From: an uncultured beta proteobacterium
Lineage (GTDB): Bacteria > Pseudomonadota > Gammaproteobacteria > Burkholderiales > Burkholderiaceae
Assembly: GCA_903827075.1 (NCBI GenBank)
Contig: CAIKGX010000168.1
Span: 1-14,052 of the forward strand
Reading direction: 5' to 3'
Length of the DNA: 14,052 nt
Position 1 is the first letter of the stretch; every line of letters begins with the position of its first letter. Under the pieces are notes generated by a model, which saw nothing but the letters and a program-made list of their open reading frames with translations, did no database searches and had not been told where the DNA came from. Of the stretch, positions 1-7,045 are shown piece by piece. Made by a program: the position numbers and the translations under genes.

Positions 1-93
1 AAACTACCGGATTTGATGTGCCAAGTCGCCAAATTAAAGGTGCCTTTGGTGGTCAGTATTGGGATTGGCGATAATTGGGAAGAGGCCCATTGA
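1..93 (+). CDS. polA: DNA polymerase I, C-terminal end (partial)
   Basis: Frame 1 from the window edge reads 30 residues and stops at TGA 91-93. The end reads LKVPLVVSIGIGDNWEEAH, which follows the pattern of the DNA polymerase I C-terminus (E. coli ends LDVPLLVEVGSGENWDQAH). The GxGxNWxxAH tail is the last strand and active-site edge of the family A polymerase domain, used in Okazaki-fragment processing and repair synthesis. Everything upstream lies outside the window, so completeness cannot be judged. The neighbour is an unrelated hydrolase on the same strand. A second frame is also open here (stop at 72-74), but only this frame has a recognisable family signature. Confidence 0.9.
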   Translation, partial: KLPDLMCQVAKLKVPLVVSIGIGDNWEEAH

Positions 94-117
94 TACACGC
101 GAAGACGTGGGGTTTTT
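87..117 (+). terminator. possible weak intrinsic terminator after polA
   Basis: Just after the polA stop, CACG (96-99) can pair with CGTG (106-109) across a 6-nt loop. CCC (86-88) could extend the pairing with GGG (110-112) across a bulge, and TTTTT follows at 113-117. The core stem is only 4 bp, so this is a weak candidate. It would separate polA from the hydrolase gene. Confidence 0.25.
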
Positions 118-143
118 AAATACATATCATGGAGAAGACAAAG

Positions 144-1037
144 ATGACCATAAAAACAAACAAAGATCTACAAGTACCATCGGGCGAGAGAAGAAGCTTT
201 ATGAAAGCCTCCGCTATTACTGCTACAGGTATTGGCATTGGATTAGCTCCAGCATCAGAGCCTGTGATGGCTGCCATTCAGACGGACTTTACGGATATTC
301 GGGCGGGTGAGCAAGCGATTCCAGTAGGGAATATGAAGATGCCTGCTTATGTATCTCGCCCAGATAAAGCCAAGAACCCCTTGCCAATCATTATTGTGAT
401 TAGTGAAATTTTTGGAGTGCACGAGTACATTGCTGATGTGACACGACGCTTTGCAAAACTAGGCTACCTTGCGATTGCACCTGAAAAATTTGTCCGTGCA
501 GGTGACCCCAATCAATATGGCACTACTGCAGAAATTTTGACCCATATCGTTTCTAAGACAACTGATGCACAAGTGCTTGGCGATTTACAGGCAGCGATAG
601 CGTGGGCGGGAAAAAATGGTGGGGATTTAAAACGAGTTGGTGTTACTGGTTTCTGTTGGGGAGGTCGCATTACTTGGCTATCAGCAACCCTCCCTCAGGT
701 ACGCGCAGGTGTCGCCTGGTATGGTCGCCTACTTGGTGAAAAGACTTCAGGAAACCCGCGGCATCCGATTGATATCGTTACTGAATTAAAGGCGCCAGTT
801 TTAGGTTTATATGGCGGGGCGGATGCGGGCATTTCAATAGAGAGCATTGACAAAATGCGTGAAGCACTTGCACTAGCGGCGCCCAATAATCCGGCAGCTA
901 AGGCTTGTCAGTTTGAGGTTTATCCAGATGCACCACATGCATTTCATGCCGACTATCGCGCAACTTATCGTGAAGGTCCCGCTAAAGATGGTTGGGAAAA
1001 GTGCATTGCCTGGTTTAAGAAAAACGGAGTAGCGTAA
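144..1037 (+). CDS. dienelactone hydrolase family protein with twin-arginine signal
   Basis: A 297-residue alpha/beta hydrolase of the dienelactone hydrolase family. Such enzymes cleave lactones or esters with a Cys-His-Asp triad. The nucleophile elbow is GFCWGG with Cys171, followed by Asp227 in YGGAD and His265 in PHAFHAD. The substrate cannot be read from the sequence. The N-terminus carries a Tat-type signal: Arg16-Arg17 in RRSFMK, a hydrophobic stretch at about 22-37, and a plausible cleavage after VMA at about residue 43. This predicts export of the folded enzyme to the periplasm. I chose ATG 144 because GGAGA at 131-135 is a good ribosome-binding site for it, while the in-frame ATG at 129 has none and lies against this site. 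TTGATA at 90-95 may be a -35 element, but no good -10 follows. The ZIP gene begins 5 nt after the stop. Confidence 0.85.
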   Translation: MTIKTNKDLQVPSGERRSFMKASAITATGIGIGLAPASEPVMAAIQTDFTDIRAGEQAIPVGNMKMPAYVSRPDKAKNPLPIIIVISEIFGVHEYIADVTRRFAKLGYLAIAPEKFVRAGDPNQYGTTAEILTHIVSKTTDAQVLGDLQAAIAWAGKNGGDLKRVGVTGFCWGGRITWLSATLPQVRAGVAWYGRLLGEKTSGNPRHPIDIVTELKAPVLGLYGGADAGISIESIDKMREALALAAPNNPAAKACQFEVYPDAPHAFHADYRATYREGPAKDGWEKCIAWFKKNGVA

Positions 1038-1042
1038 TTCAT

Positions 1043-1816
1043 ATGTCAGTACTGCAAAGCATTTTGTTGGTAACAGCGCTAGCGGGAACCGCTAGCGTTT
1101 TAGTTGCTGCGAGCTTCTCTTTGTCTTTGCTTTCTAAGATGGTGAACAATATGGTGAGCGTGTCGGTGGGTATTTTGCTAGCCACGGCATTGCTTCATTC
1201 GTTACCTGAAGCATTCTCTATGGAAGGCACTAGCCCTCAACTACTATTTGCTACCTTACTTGCAGGGCTGCTGGGGTTTTTCTTGCTTGAGAAAATTGCT
1301 TTATTGCGTCATAGCCATCATCACGAAGGCGATGGACATAATCACCACCATGGCCATGATGCAGAGGTGGCGGGTCGCAGTGGTTGGATGATTTTGGTTG
1401 GCGATGGGCTACATAACTTTGTAGACGGTGTTTTGATTGCCGCTGCTTTTATGGCCGATTATCAGGTGGGTATCTTTACCGCTATTGCCATCATTGCCCA
1501 TGAGATCCCTCAGGAGATTGGCGATTTCATAGTGCTACTCAATGCAGGATTTTCTCGCGGTCGCGCATTGCTCTATAACTTTATTTGCGGTTTATCTGCA
1601 GTGCTCGGTGGGGTACTGGCCTATTTCTTTTTGGAGAAAGCACACACCGCAATGCCCTATTTGCTGGTGATTGCTTCTAGTAGCTTTATCTATATTGCAG
1701 TGAGTGATCTTATTCCGCAAATGCATCGACGCCCACATTGGGCTGAATCACTTCGTCAAACTATTTTGATTGCCTGTGGCGTAGGTTTTGTGATCCTGCT
1801 GTCACTGCTTCACTAG
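1043..1816 (+). CDS. ZIP family divalent metal (zinc) transporter
   Basis: A 257-residue integral membrane protein of the ZIP family, which imports zinc or other divalent cations into the cytoplasm. Several hydrophobic segments are visible. A His-rich cytoplasmic loop (about residues 90-105, with HSHHH and HNHHHGH) lies between the third and fourth segments. The two metal-site helices follow: HNFVDG (His124, Asn125, Asp128) and HEIPQE (His153, Glu154, Glu158). The late motif SDLIPQMH at about 221-228 is also typical. The metal preference is inferred. The gene lies 5 nt after the hydrolase stop, so the two are probably co-transcribed and translationally coupled. GGAG at 1026-1029 is a rather distant ribosome-binding site. 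A strong hairpin lies inside codons 12-18 (separate entry). Confidence 0.9.
   Translation: MSVLQSILLVTALAGTASVLVAASFSLSLLSKMVNNMVSVSVGILLATALLHSLPEAFSMEGTSPQLLFATLLAGLLGFFLLEKIALLRHSHHHEGDGHNHHHGHDAEVAGRSGWMILVGDGLHNFVDGVLIAAAFMADYQVGIFTAIAIIAHEIPQEIGDFIVLLNAGFSRGRALLYNFICGLSAVLGGVLAYFFLEKAHTAMPYLLVIASSSFIYIAVSDLIPQMHRRPHWAESLRQTILIACGVGFVILLSLLH
1075..1101 (+). repeat. perfect hairpin inside the 5' coding region of the ZIP gene
   Basis: CGCTAGCGG (1077-1085) and CCGCTAGCG (1089-1097) are exact reverse complements separated by GAA. A G-U pair and an A-U pair can extend the stem to 11 bp (1075-1099), and TTTT follows at 1098-1101. It has the shape of an intrinsic terminator or attenuator but sits about 30 nt inside an open gene. 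Any function is inference. Confidence 0.6.
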
Positions 1817-1831
1817 GACGGCAAACGCTTT

Positions 1832-2662
1832 TTAGAGTTCGATTGGCCTACTGGGGTCAGAGCACCATTCACTCCAACTACCCGCATAAAGACGTGAGCC
1901 TTTGAGTCCAGCAATTTCCATGGCTAATAAATTGTGGCATGCTGTGACACCAGAGCCACATTGGTGAATGACTTCAGAGGCCTTGATAGGGCCTAAAAGC
2001 TCTACAAAATCTTTGTAAAGTTGCTCAGGCGATTTAAACAGAGTCGCTGATAAGTTATCTTTAAAGAAATGGTTGAGTGCGCCAGGGATATGACCACCAA
2101 TGGGATCTAAAGTTTCATTTTGACCATGAAAGCGATCATTGGCACGTGCATCAATGACTACGCTCTTTTTGTGCTGTAAGTTATCAAGCACCCCATCTAC
2201 TGTCACCAAGCCAACATAAGGCATAGCTTCAATTGCATGAGGGCTTGGCACTGCTGTTCGCGCCATGGTTCCAATGGGGCCATTCCAAGCATCTAGCCCA
2301 CCATCCATAATTTGAGCGGCTGCATGACCAGTAGCCTTGAGCATCCACCATAAACGGCTTGCATAGACTGAACCCTGCTTATCGTAAGCAACTACCAAGG
2401 TTTTGGAATCCATTCCAAGCCGAGTTTTGGTTTTGGCCCACGCTTCTGGTGAAGGGAGTGGGTGACGTCCATTGACTCCGGATTTTTCACCAGAGAGATC
2501 TTTATCAAGATCAATGTAAATAGCACCAGGAATATGACCTTCCTCGTAGGCTTTTCTACCAGCCTGCGGGTCTACTAAATCAAAGCGGCAATCACAAAGC
2601 AATACATTCTCACCGCTATTAATGATTTCTTCTAACTGGTTTGCAGTAATGAGAGGAGTCAT
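1832..2662 (-). CDS. sseA: 3-mercaptopyruvate sulfurtransferase
   Basis: A 276-residue, two-domain rhodanese-fold enzyme. It transfers the sulfane sulfur of 3-mercaptopyruvate (or, less well, thiosulfate) to thiols or cyanide in the cytoplasm. The N-terminal rhodanese domain (about 5-130) includes DCRFDLVDP and HIPGAIYIDLD. The C-terminal catalytic domain (about 150-276) has the active-site loop CGSGVTA with Cys235. That loop is the MST form; thiosulfate sulfurtransferases carry CRKGVT instead, so mercaptopyruvate is the likely donor. The ATG is preceded by AGGAA, a good ribosome-binding site. The gene lies about 32 nt downstream of the Rieske oxygenase gene on the same strand, so a two-gene operon is likely. 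It converges on the ZIP gene with a 15-nt gap and no obvious terminator. Confidence 0.9.
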   Translation of the reverse strand: MTPLITANQLEEIINSGENVLLCDCRFDLVDPQAGRKAYEEGHIPGAIYIDLDKDLSGEKSGVNGRHPLPSPEAWAKTKTRLGMDSKTLVVAYDKQGSVYASRLWWMLKATGHAAAQIMDGGLDAWNGPIGTMARTAVPSPHAIEAMPYVGLVTVDGVLDNLQHKKSVVIDARANDRFHGQNETLDPIGGHIPGALNHFFKDNLSATLFKSPEQLYKDFVELLGPIKASEVIHQCGSGVTACHNLLAMEIAGLKGSRLYAGSWSEWCSDPSRPIEL

Positions 2663-2694
2663 GCGGGATTCCTATGGAAAGCAATGTTGTTAAA

Positions 2695-3801
2695 TTATGC
2701 GCCTTGATAGTTCATTGCGCGACGGTACCACTCATGAAAGTGTTGCATCCCATCTTCCATGGGGCTTTGATAAGGCCCCACTTCATTGATACCCCGTGCC
2801 AATAAGGCAGCTCGCCCAGCATCCATGCGCTCTGCGATTTCATCATCCTCGATGCAGGTTTCCATATAGGCTGCCCGTTCGGCTTGAACAAATTCTCGTT
2901 CGAATAGGGCGATTTCTTCTGGGTAGTAGAACTCCACAATATTACGGGTTTTATTCGGGCCTAAAGGGTGCAAGGTAGAAACGCAAAGCACGCCGGGATA
3001 CCACTCCACCATCACATTAGGGTAGTAGGTTAGCCAGATGGCACCATGACGAGGTGTTACTCCATTAAATTGCCGCAATACCGCTTCATGCCAGTTGCCA
3101 TAAACAGGTGACCCTGGTTTTTCTAAATTCTTATGGATGCCTACCGTTTGCACGCTATGCCAATCCCCAAATTCCCATTTCAAATCTTCGCAAGACACAA
3201 ATTTGCCTAGACCCGGATGAAATGGAACAACGTGATAGTCCTCAAGATAGACCTCGATGAAGGTCTTCCAGTTGTAATTGCATTCGTGCACTTCAACATG
3301 GTCAAGTACATAGCCGTCAAACTGAAGATCATCAGCAACACCAAGTTTGGCTAGGTCAGCACGAACATCGCGAGGACCCTCAAATAAAAGACCTTGCCAA
3401 TTTTGCAAAGGGGATTTACCGAGATGGAGGCAGGGCTTGTCCTCAAAATGGGGTGCCCCCAATAAATGACCGCCAAGATCATAGGTCCAGCGATGCAAGG
3501 GGCAAACAATATTTTCAGTTTGGCCAGAGCCATTGAGCATCAGCGCTTGACGATGGCGGCACACATTGGACAGTAGCTCTACGCCATGAGGGTTGCGAAC
3601 GAGTAGTCGACCCTCGTTTTCAGCGACCAAAGTTTGATAGGAGCCTATTTCAGGCACCATAAGTTCGTGGCCCACATAGCCAGGACCCTGCTTAAAAAGC
3701 AGTTCAATTTCGCGTTGATAGAGTTCAACGTCAAAATAAGCCGAAACCGGCAGTTGTAGATTGGACGGCGCAAGCTGCTGCGCGGTAGCCAGATTAGTCA
3801 T
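2695..3801 (-). CDS. Rieske [2Fe-2S] ring-hydroxylating oxygenase alpha subunit
   Basis: A 368-residue non-heme iron oxygenase. The Rieske motif is CRH then CPLH (Cys81, His83, Cys100, His103), which binds a 2Fe-2S cluster. The catalytic domain contains NWKTFIEVYLEDYH and the mononuclear iron ligands His190 and His195, with a later Asp at about 319-320 in EDDEIAE. Glu187, three residues before the first His, occupies the position of the bridging carboxylate, as in choline monooxygenase and carnitine oxygenase (CntA). Naphthalene-type dioxygenases use Asp there. The substrate is unknown. No reductase or ferredoxin gene is adjacent, so an electron donor must come from elsewhere. ATG 3801 is preferred; an in-frame GTG at 3810 adds three residues (MGR), and neither start has a well-spaced ribosome-binding site. 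The sulfurtransferase gene follows. Confidence 0.85.
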   Translation of the reverse strand: MTNLATAQQLAPSNLQLPVSAYFDVELYQREIELLFKQGPGYVGHELMVPEIGSYQTLVAENEGRLLVRNPHGVELLSNVCRHRQALMLNGSGQTENIVCPLHRWTYDLGGHLLGAPHFEDKPCLHLGKSPLQNWQGLLFEGPRDVRADLAKLGVADDLQFDGYVLDHVEVHECNYNWKTFIEVYLEDYHVVPFHPGLGKFVSCEDLKWEFGDWHSVQTVGIHKNLEKPGSPVYGNWHEAVLRQFNGVTPRHGAIWLTYYPNVMVEWYPGVLCVSTLHPLGPNKTRNIVEFYYPEEIALFEREFVQAERAAYMETCIEDDEIAERMDAGRAALLARGINEVGPYQSPMEDGMQHFHEWYRRAMNYQGA

Positions 3802-3848
3802 TCTCCCCACCCCCGAAAACGTCAGCCGAAGCTAAGCGGAATAACCAA

Positions 3849-3875
3849 TCCAACCATCGACGGATCGATATTGGA
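3849..3875 (-). repeat. imperfect inverted repeat in the leader of the Rieske gene
   Basis: TCCAA (3849-3853) plus ATCG (3856-3859) mirror CGAT (3866-3869) plus TTGGA (3871-3875), around a 6-nt loop and with a 2/1-nt internal bulge. If transcription starts near 3882, this hairpin lies in the 5' untranslated leader, about 50 nt before the start codon. It could be an RNA structure or a protein-binding site. Confidence 0.45.
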
Positions 3876-3882
3876 AAGGAAG

Positions 3883-3901
3883 GGATGGATTATACCCATC
3901 C
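3883..3901 (-). promoter_or_regulatory. -10 box of the Rieske gene, flanked by an inverted repeat
   Basis: On the minus strand a perfect TATAAT lies at 3894-3889. It is flanked by GGATGG (3901-3896) and CCATCC (3888-3883), exact reverse complements that leave only the -10 hexamer and one base between them. The expected -35 position reads only AAGCGA or AAAGCG, which is poor. A consensus -10 with a weak -35 and an operator-like palindrome suggests a regulated promoter. A start near 3882 would give a leader of about 80 nt. The regulator is not identifiable here. Confidence 0.5.
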
Positions 3902-3963
3902 AAAAGGCATCTCGCTTTAATATATAGGGCTATATCTGCATGAAATAAGAAGGAAATGAGCTA

Positions 3964-4197
3964 ATGCCAGCAAAGAAATCTGACAATCAAAATACCGGTC
4001 TTGAGGTCCAAATAGACCCCAATTTGCGTTATGAACAGGCTGTTAAGGAGCTTGAGAAGCTGATTTCTGACATGGAATCTGGCAAGTTTTCACTAGAGGA
4101 GACGCTTTTGGCGTATCAACGTGGCGCAGCTTTGTTAAAGCACTGCCAAGGTATGCTTGCTCAAGTTGAGCAGCAGGTTCGAGTATTTGAAGCTTAA
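3964..4197 (+). CDS. xseB: exodeoxyribonuclease VII small subunit
   Basis: A 77-residue protein matching XseB, the small subunit of exonuclease VII, which degrades single-stranded DNA from both ends together with XseA (not in this window). The conserved core runs LRYEQAVKELEKLISDMESG, then SLEETLLAYQRGAALLKHC and a helix ending LAQVEQQVRVFE. It forms the expected helical hairpin, with a short polar N-terminal extension of about 20 residues. Its length is close to the E. coli protein (80). AAGGA at 3950-3954 is a good ribosome-binding site 9 nt before the ATG. It heads the xseB-ispA-dxs-folE2 run, an order common in Proteobacteria. No strong promoter is visible upstream. Confidence 0.93.
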   Translation: MPAKKSDNQNTGLEVQIDPNLRYEQAVKELEKLISDMESGKFSLEETLLAYQRGAALLKHCQGMLAQVEQQVRVFEA

Positions 4198-4209
4198 GCA
4201 GTCATTGAA

Positions 4210-5112
4210 TTGAGTAATCCATTTCAATTTCCAGATTGGGTTCGGATCCAATCTGAGCGCACAGAGTTAGCCATGGATGGTTGGCTGGACTCTACGCAAA
4301 CCAATCCTGGGCGCCTACATGAGGCCATGCGGTATGCCGCTCAAGGCGGAGGAAAACGTATTCGTCCTTTATTGGTTTATGCCGCTGGCGAGCTTGGGGA
4401 TATACAGAGTGAGGCAAAAAAAGCGGCTTTAGATTCAGCAGCTGTTGCGATTGAATGTATTCATGCGTATTCCCTGGTGCATGATGATTTGCCCTGTATG
4501 GATGATGATGATTTGCGCCGTGGCCGACCCACAGTACACAAAGCCTTTGATGAGGCCACTGCTTTGCTAGTGGGTGATGCTTTGCAAACACGGGCTTTTG
4601 AGATTGTCGCAAATGCCCAGTGTGATGTGGAAGTTCGCCTATCCATGATCAAAGCTTTAGCGGCAGCCTCTGGTTCACGAGGCATGGCCGGTGGTCAGGC
4701 AATTGATTTGGATAGCGTTGGCAAGAGGTTAGATATTGAGGGTCTTAAGGTAATGCACGCTATGAAGACGGGTGCCTTGTTATCTTGTGCAGTTGAGCTT
4801 GGCGGAATAGTTGCCCAGCTCAATTCCAGTCAAATGCAATGTCTTAAAAATTACTCTCAAGCGCTTGGTTTGGCGTTTCAAATAGTAGATGACATCTTGG
4901 ATGCCACGGCAGATAGTCAAACTTTGGGTAAAACAGCTGGCAAAGATGCCGCGAATGAAAAGCCGACCTATGTCACCTTGATGGGTTTAGACTATGCTCA
5001 GAAGCAAGCCAAGGAATTGCAAGAAATGGCAATTGCTCACTTAGAAAGCTTTGGTAGCAAAGCGCAAGCCCTCAAAGATTTGGCGCTCTTAGTGGTCAAC
5101 AGAGGCAAATAA
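4210..5112 (+). CDS. ispA: farnesyl diphosphate synthase
   Basis: A 300-residue trans-isoprenyl diphosphate synthase that condenses DMAPP and GPP with IPP to make farnesyl diphosphate for quinones and undecaprenyl phosphate. The first Asp-rich motif is DDLPCMD (Asp92, Asp93, Asp98), with the two-residue insertion typical of short-chain bacterial enzymes. The preceding HAYSLVH matches the E. coli FPP synthase chain-length site. The second motif is DDILD (Asp227, Asp228, Asp231). GGGKRIRP near 47-53 binds IPP. The best start is TTG 4210. The only other codons between it and the in-frame xseB stop (4195-4197) are GCA, GTC, ATT and GAA, and the first downstream ATG (4273) would remove conserved N-terminal residues. 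The ribosome-binding site is poor, so translation is probably coupled to xseB, 12 nt upstream. Confidence 0.93.
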   Translation: MSNPFQFPDWVRIQSERTELAMDGWLDSTQTNPGRLHEAMRYAAQGGGKRIRPLLVYAAGELGDIQSEAKKAALDSAAVAIECIHAYSLVHDDLPCMDDDDLRRGRPTVHKAFDEATALLVGDALQTRAFEIVANAQCDVEVRLSMIKALAAASGSRGMAGGQAIDLDSVGKRLDIEGLKVMHAMKTGALLSCAVELGGIVAQLNSSQMQCLKNYSQALGLAFQIVDDILDATADSQTLGKTAGKDAANEKPTYVTLMGLDYAQKQAKELQEMAIAHLESFGSKAQALKDLALLVVNRGK

Positions 5113-5133
5113 GCAAGGATTACTTTAGATTCG

Positions 5134-7038
5134 ATGACCTTACATTCCATCAACTCCCCCGCAGACTTAAAAAAGATTTCTCGCGAAGCACTTCCCGCTT
5201 TGGCTGATCAATTACGTCAATTTATTTTGGACTCCGTTTCTAAAACGGGTGGACACCTATCCTCCAACTTGGGGACGGTGGAGTTGGCCATTGCTTTGCA
5301 TTATGTTTTTGATACGCCGCAAGATCGTGTTGTATGGGATGTTGGCCATCAAAGTTATCCTCATAAAATTTTGACGGGCCGTCGCGAGCAAATGAGTAGC
5401 TTGCGCCAATTAAATGGTTTATCAGGCTTTCCTCGTCGGACTGAAAGTGAATATGACGCCTTTGGAACTGGGCACTCTTCTACGAGCATTTCTGCTGCAA
5501 TGGGCATGGCCCGCGCATTTCAAACCAAAGGTGAGAAGCAGGTAGCAGTGGCAGTCATTGGTGATAGCGCGATGACAGGTGGTATGGCATTTGAAGCGAT
5601 GAATAATGCTGGCGTCTATGACGATTTACCGCTCGTTGTTATTTTGAATGACAACGATATGTCCATCTCTTCTGCAGTTGGTGCGCTCAACCGTCACCTC
5701 GCAAGATTACTCAGTGGCAATATTTACTCGGCAACTAAAAAAGGCATTGATAGTGTTTTATCCATTGCTCCCCCATTACGTGAATTTGCAAAACGCCTTG
5801 AAGATCATGCCAAGGGAATGGTTTCACCATCGACGATTTTCCAAGAGTTTGGCTTTAATTACTTTGGTCCGATTGACGGCCATGATTTAGATGCCTTGAT
5901 TCCGATGCTGCAGAATGTTCGCCGCCTAGCCCTTGAGGGCCGTGGCCCTCAGTTCCTACATGTTGTTACGCGCAAGGGTCAAGGATATGAATTGGCTGAA
6001 GCTGACCCCATTTTGTATCATGGTCCCAGCAAATTTAATCCAGAAGAAGGCGTAAAAAAATCTCTTGCCCCTGCCAATAAAACATTTACCCAAGTGTTTG
6101 GTGAATGGCTCTGCGATATGGCGCATGCTGACCCACTTTTGATTGGTATTACACCCGCTATGAGCGAAGGCTCAGGTTTGGTTGAGTTTGGAAAGAATTT
6201 TCCTAAGCGGTATTACGACGTCGGTATTGCTGAACAGCATGCGGTGACCTTTGCTGCCGGTATGGCATGCGAAGGTATGAAGCCTGTAGTGGCGATTTAT
6301 TCCACCTTCTTGCAGCGTGCTTATGACCAGTTGATTCATGATGTGGCCATTCAGGATTTGCCAGTGTTGTTTGCTTTGGATCGCGCTGGCTTAGTCGGTG
6401 CTGATGGCGCAACGCATGCTGGTGCCTATGACATTTCCTTCTTGCGTTGCATTCCGAATATGTTGGTGTTGACACCTGCAGATGAAGCAGAGTGTCGTGA
6501 TTTATTGACAACGGCTTTTCATCAGCCGCACCCCAGTGCAGTGCGATACCCGCGTGGTGCTGGAGTGGGCGCCATTCCTTCAAAAGAGTTGCGTACCCTA
6601 CCCTTAGGCAAGGGAGAGGTTCGCCGTAAATCAACAGCCCCAGCCGGAAATCGCATTGCTATTTTGGCGTTTGGCACCTTGCTATACCCCGCTCTTGAGG
6701 TAGCTGAGCAACTGAATGCAACCGTGGTCAATATGCGCTTTGTAAAACCATTGGACGTGGATCTTCTAAAGTCTTTGGCCAATGACCATGATTGTTTTGT
6801 CAGTATTGAGGATGGCGTAATACAGGGTGGTGCGGGTAGCGCGTGTCTTGAGGCGCTATCGGCTATGGGAATTAATAAACCCTTTTTACAATTGGGCCTT
6901 CCAGATGTATTTGTGGAGCATGGGGATTACAAGCTCTTAATGAGCAATTGCGGCTTAGATTCAGCTGGAATTGCCAAGTCGATTACACAGCGTTTTCCCA
7001 TGGCTATTGCCCCAATTCCAGTAATGGCAGGCAAATAA
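5134..7038 (+). CDS. dxs: 1-deoxy-D-xylulose-5-phosphate synthase
   Basis: A 634-residue thiamine-diphosphate enzyme that joins pyruvate and glyceraldehyde 3-phosphate to give DXP, the entry step of the MEP isoprenoid pathway and a precursor for thiamine and pyridoxal. Visible features are TGGHLSSNLGTVELA (His41), DVGHQSYPHKIL (His72), the ThDP-Mg motif GDSAMTGGMAFEAMNNAG (Gly143-Asp144-Ser145) with Asn172 in LNDNDMSIS, and the pyrimidine-domain motif GIAEQHAVTFAAGMA with catalytic Glu367. The C-terminal transketolase domain covers about 500-620. The third residue of the GDG motif is Ser here; the Mg-binding Asp is kept. AAGGA at 5115-5119 is somewhat far from the ATG. The gene lies 21 nt after ispA and 7 nt before folE2, so it is part of one operon. 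Confidence 0.96.
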   Translation: MTLHSINSPADLKKISREALPALADQLRQFILDSVSKTGGHLSSNLGTVELAIALHYVFDTPQDRVVWDVGHQSYPHKILTGRREQMSSLRQLNGLSGFPRRTESEYDAFGTGHSSTSISAAMGMARAFQTKGEKQVAVAVIGDSAMTGGMAFEAMNNAGVYDDLPLVVILNDNDMSISSAVGALNRHLARLLSGNIYSATKKGIDSVLSIAPPLREFAKRLEDHAKGMVSPSTIFQEFGFNYFGPIDGHDLDALIPMLQNVRRLALEGRGPQFLHVVTRKGQGYELAEADPILYHGPSKFNPEEGVKKSLAPANKTFTQVFGEWLCDMAHADPLLIGITPAMSEGSGLVEFGKNFPKRYYDVGIAEQHAVTFAAGMACEGMKPVVAIYSTFLQRAYDQLIHDVAIQDLPVLFALDRAGLVGADGATHAGAYDISFLRCIPNMLVLTPADEAECRDLLTTAFHQPHPSAVRYPRGAGVGAIPSKELRTLPLGKGEVRRKSTAPAGNRIAILAFGTLLYPALEVAEQLNATVVNMRFVKPLDVDLLKSLANDHDCFVSIEDGVIQGGAGSACLEALSAMGINKPFLQLGLPDVFVEHGDYKLLMSNCGLDSAGIAKSITQRFPMAIAPIPVMAGK

Positions 7039-7045
7039 GTCATTT

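Noticed and set aside
3..74. A second frame open from the left edge, ending at TAA 72-74
   Set aside because: It overlaps the frame that ends with the recognisable DNA polymerase I C-terminus and has no family signature of its own.
59..310. An 83-codon frame overlapping the start of the hydrolase gene
   Set aside because: It is out of frame with the hydrolase, covers its signal peptide and has no protein-like motif.
1817..1831. Possible terminator between the convergent ZIP and sseA genes
   Set aside because: No stem of useful length can be formed in or around this 15-nt gap.
4292..4685. Minus-strand frames of 106 and 74 codons within ispA
   Set aside because: They lie entirely opposite a well-supported gene and show no motif of their own.
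5935..5950. GAGGGCC/GGCCCTC palindrome in dxs
   Set aside because: The loop is only two bases, the site encodes conserved-looking LEGRGPQ sequence deep inside the gene, and no regulatory context is present.
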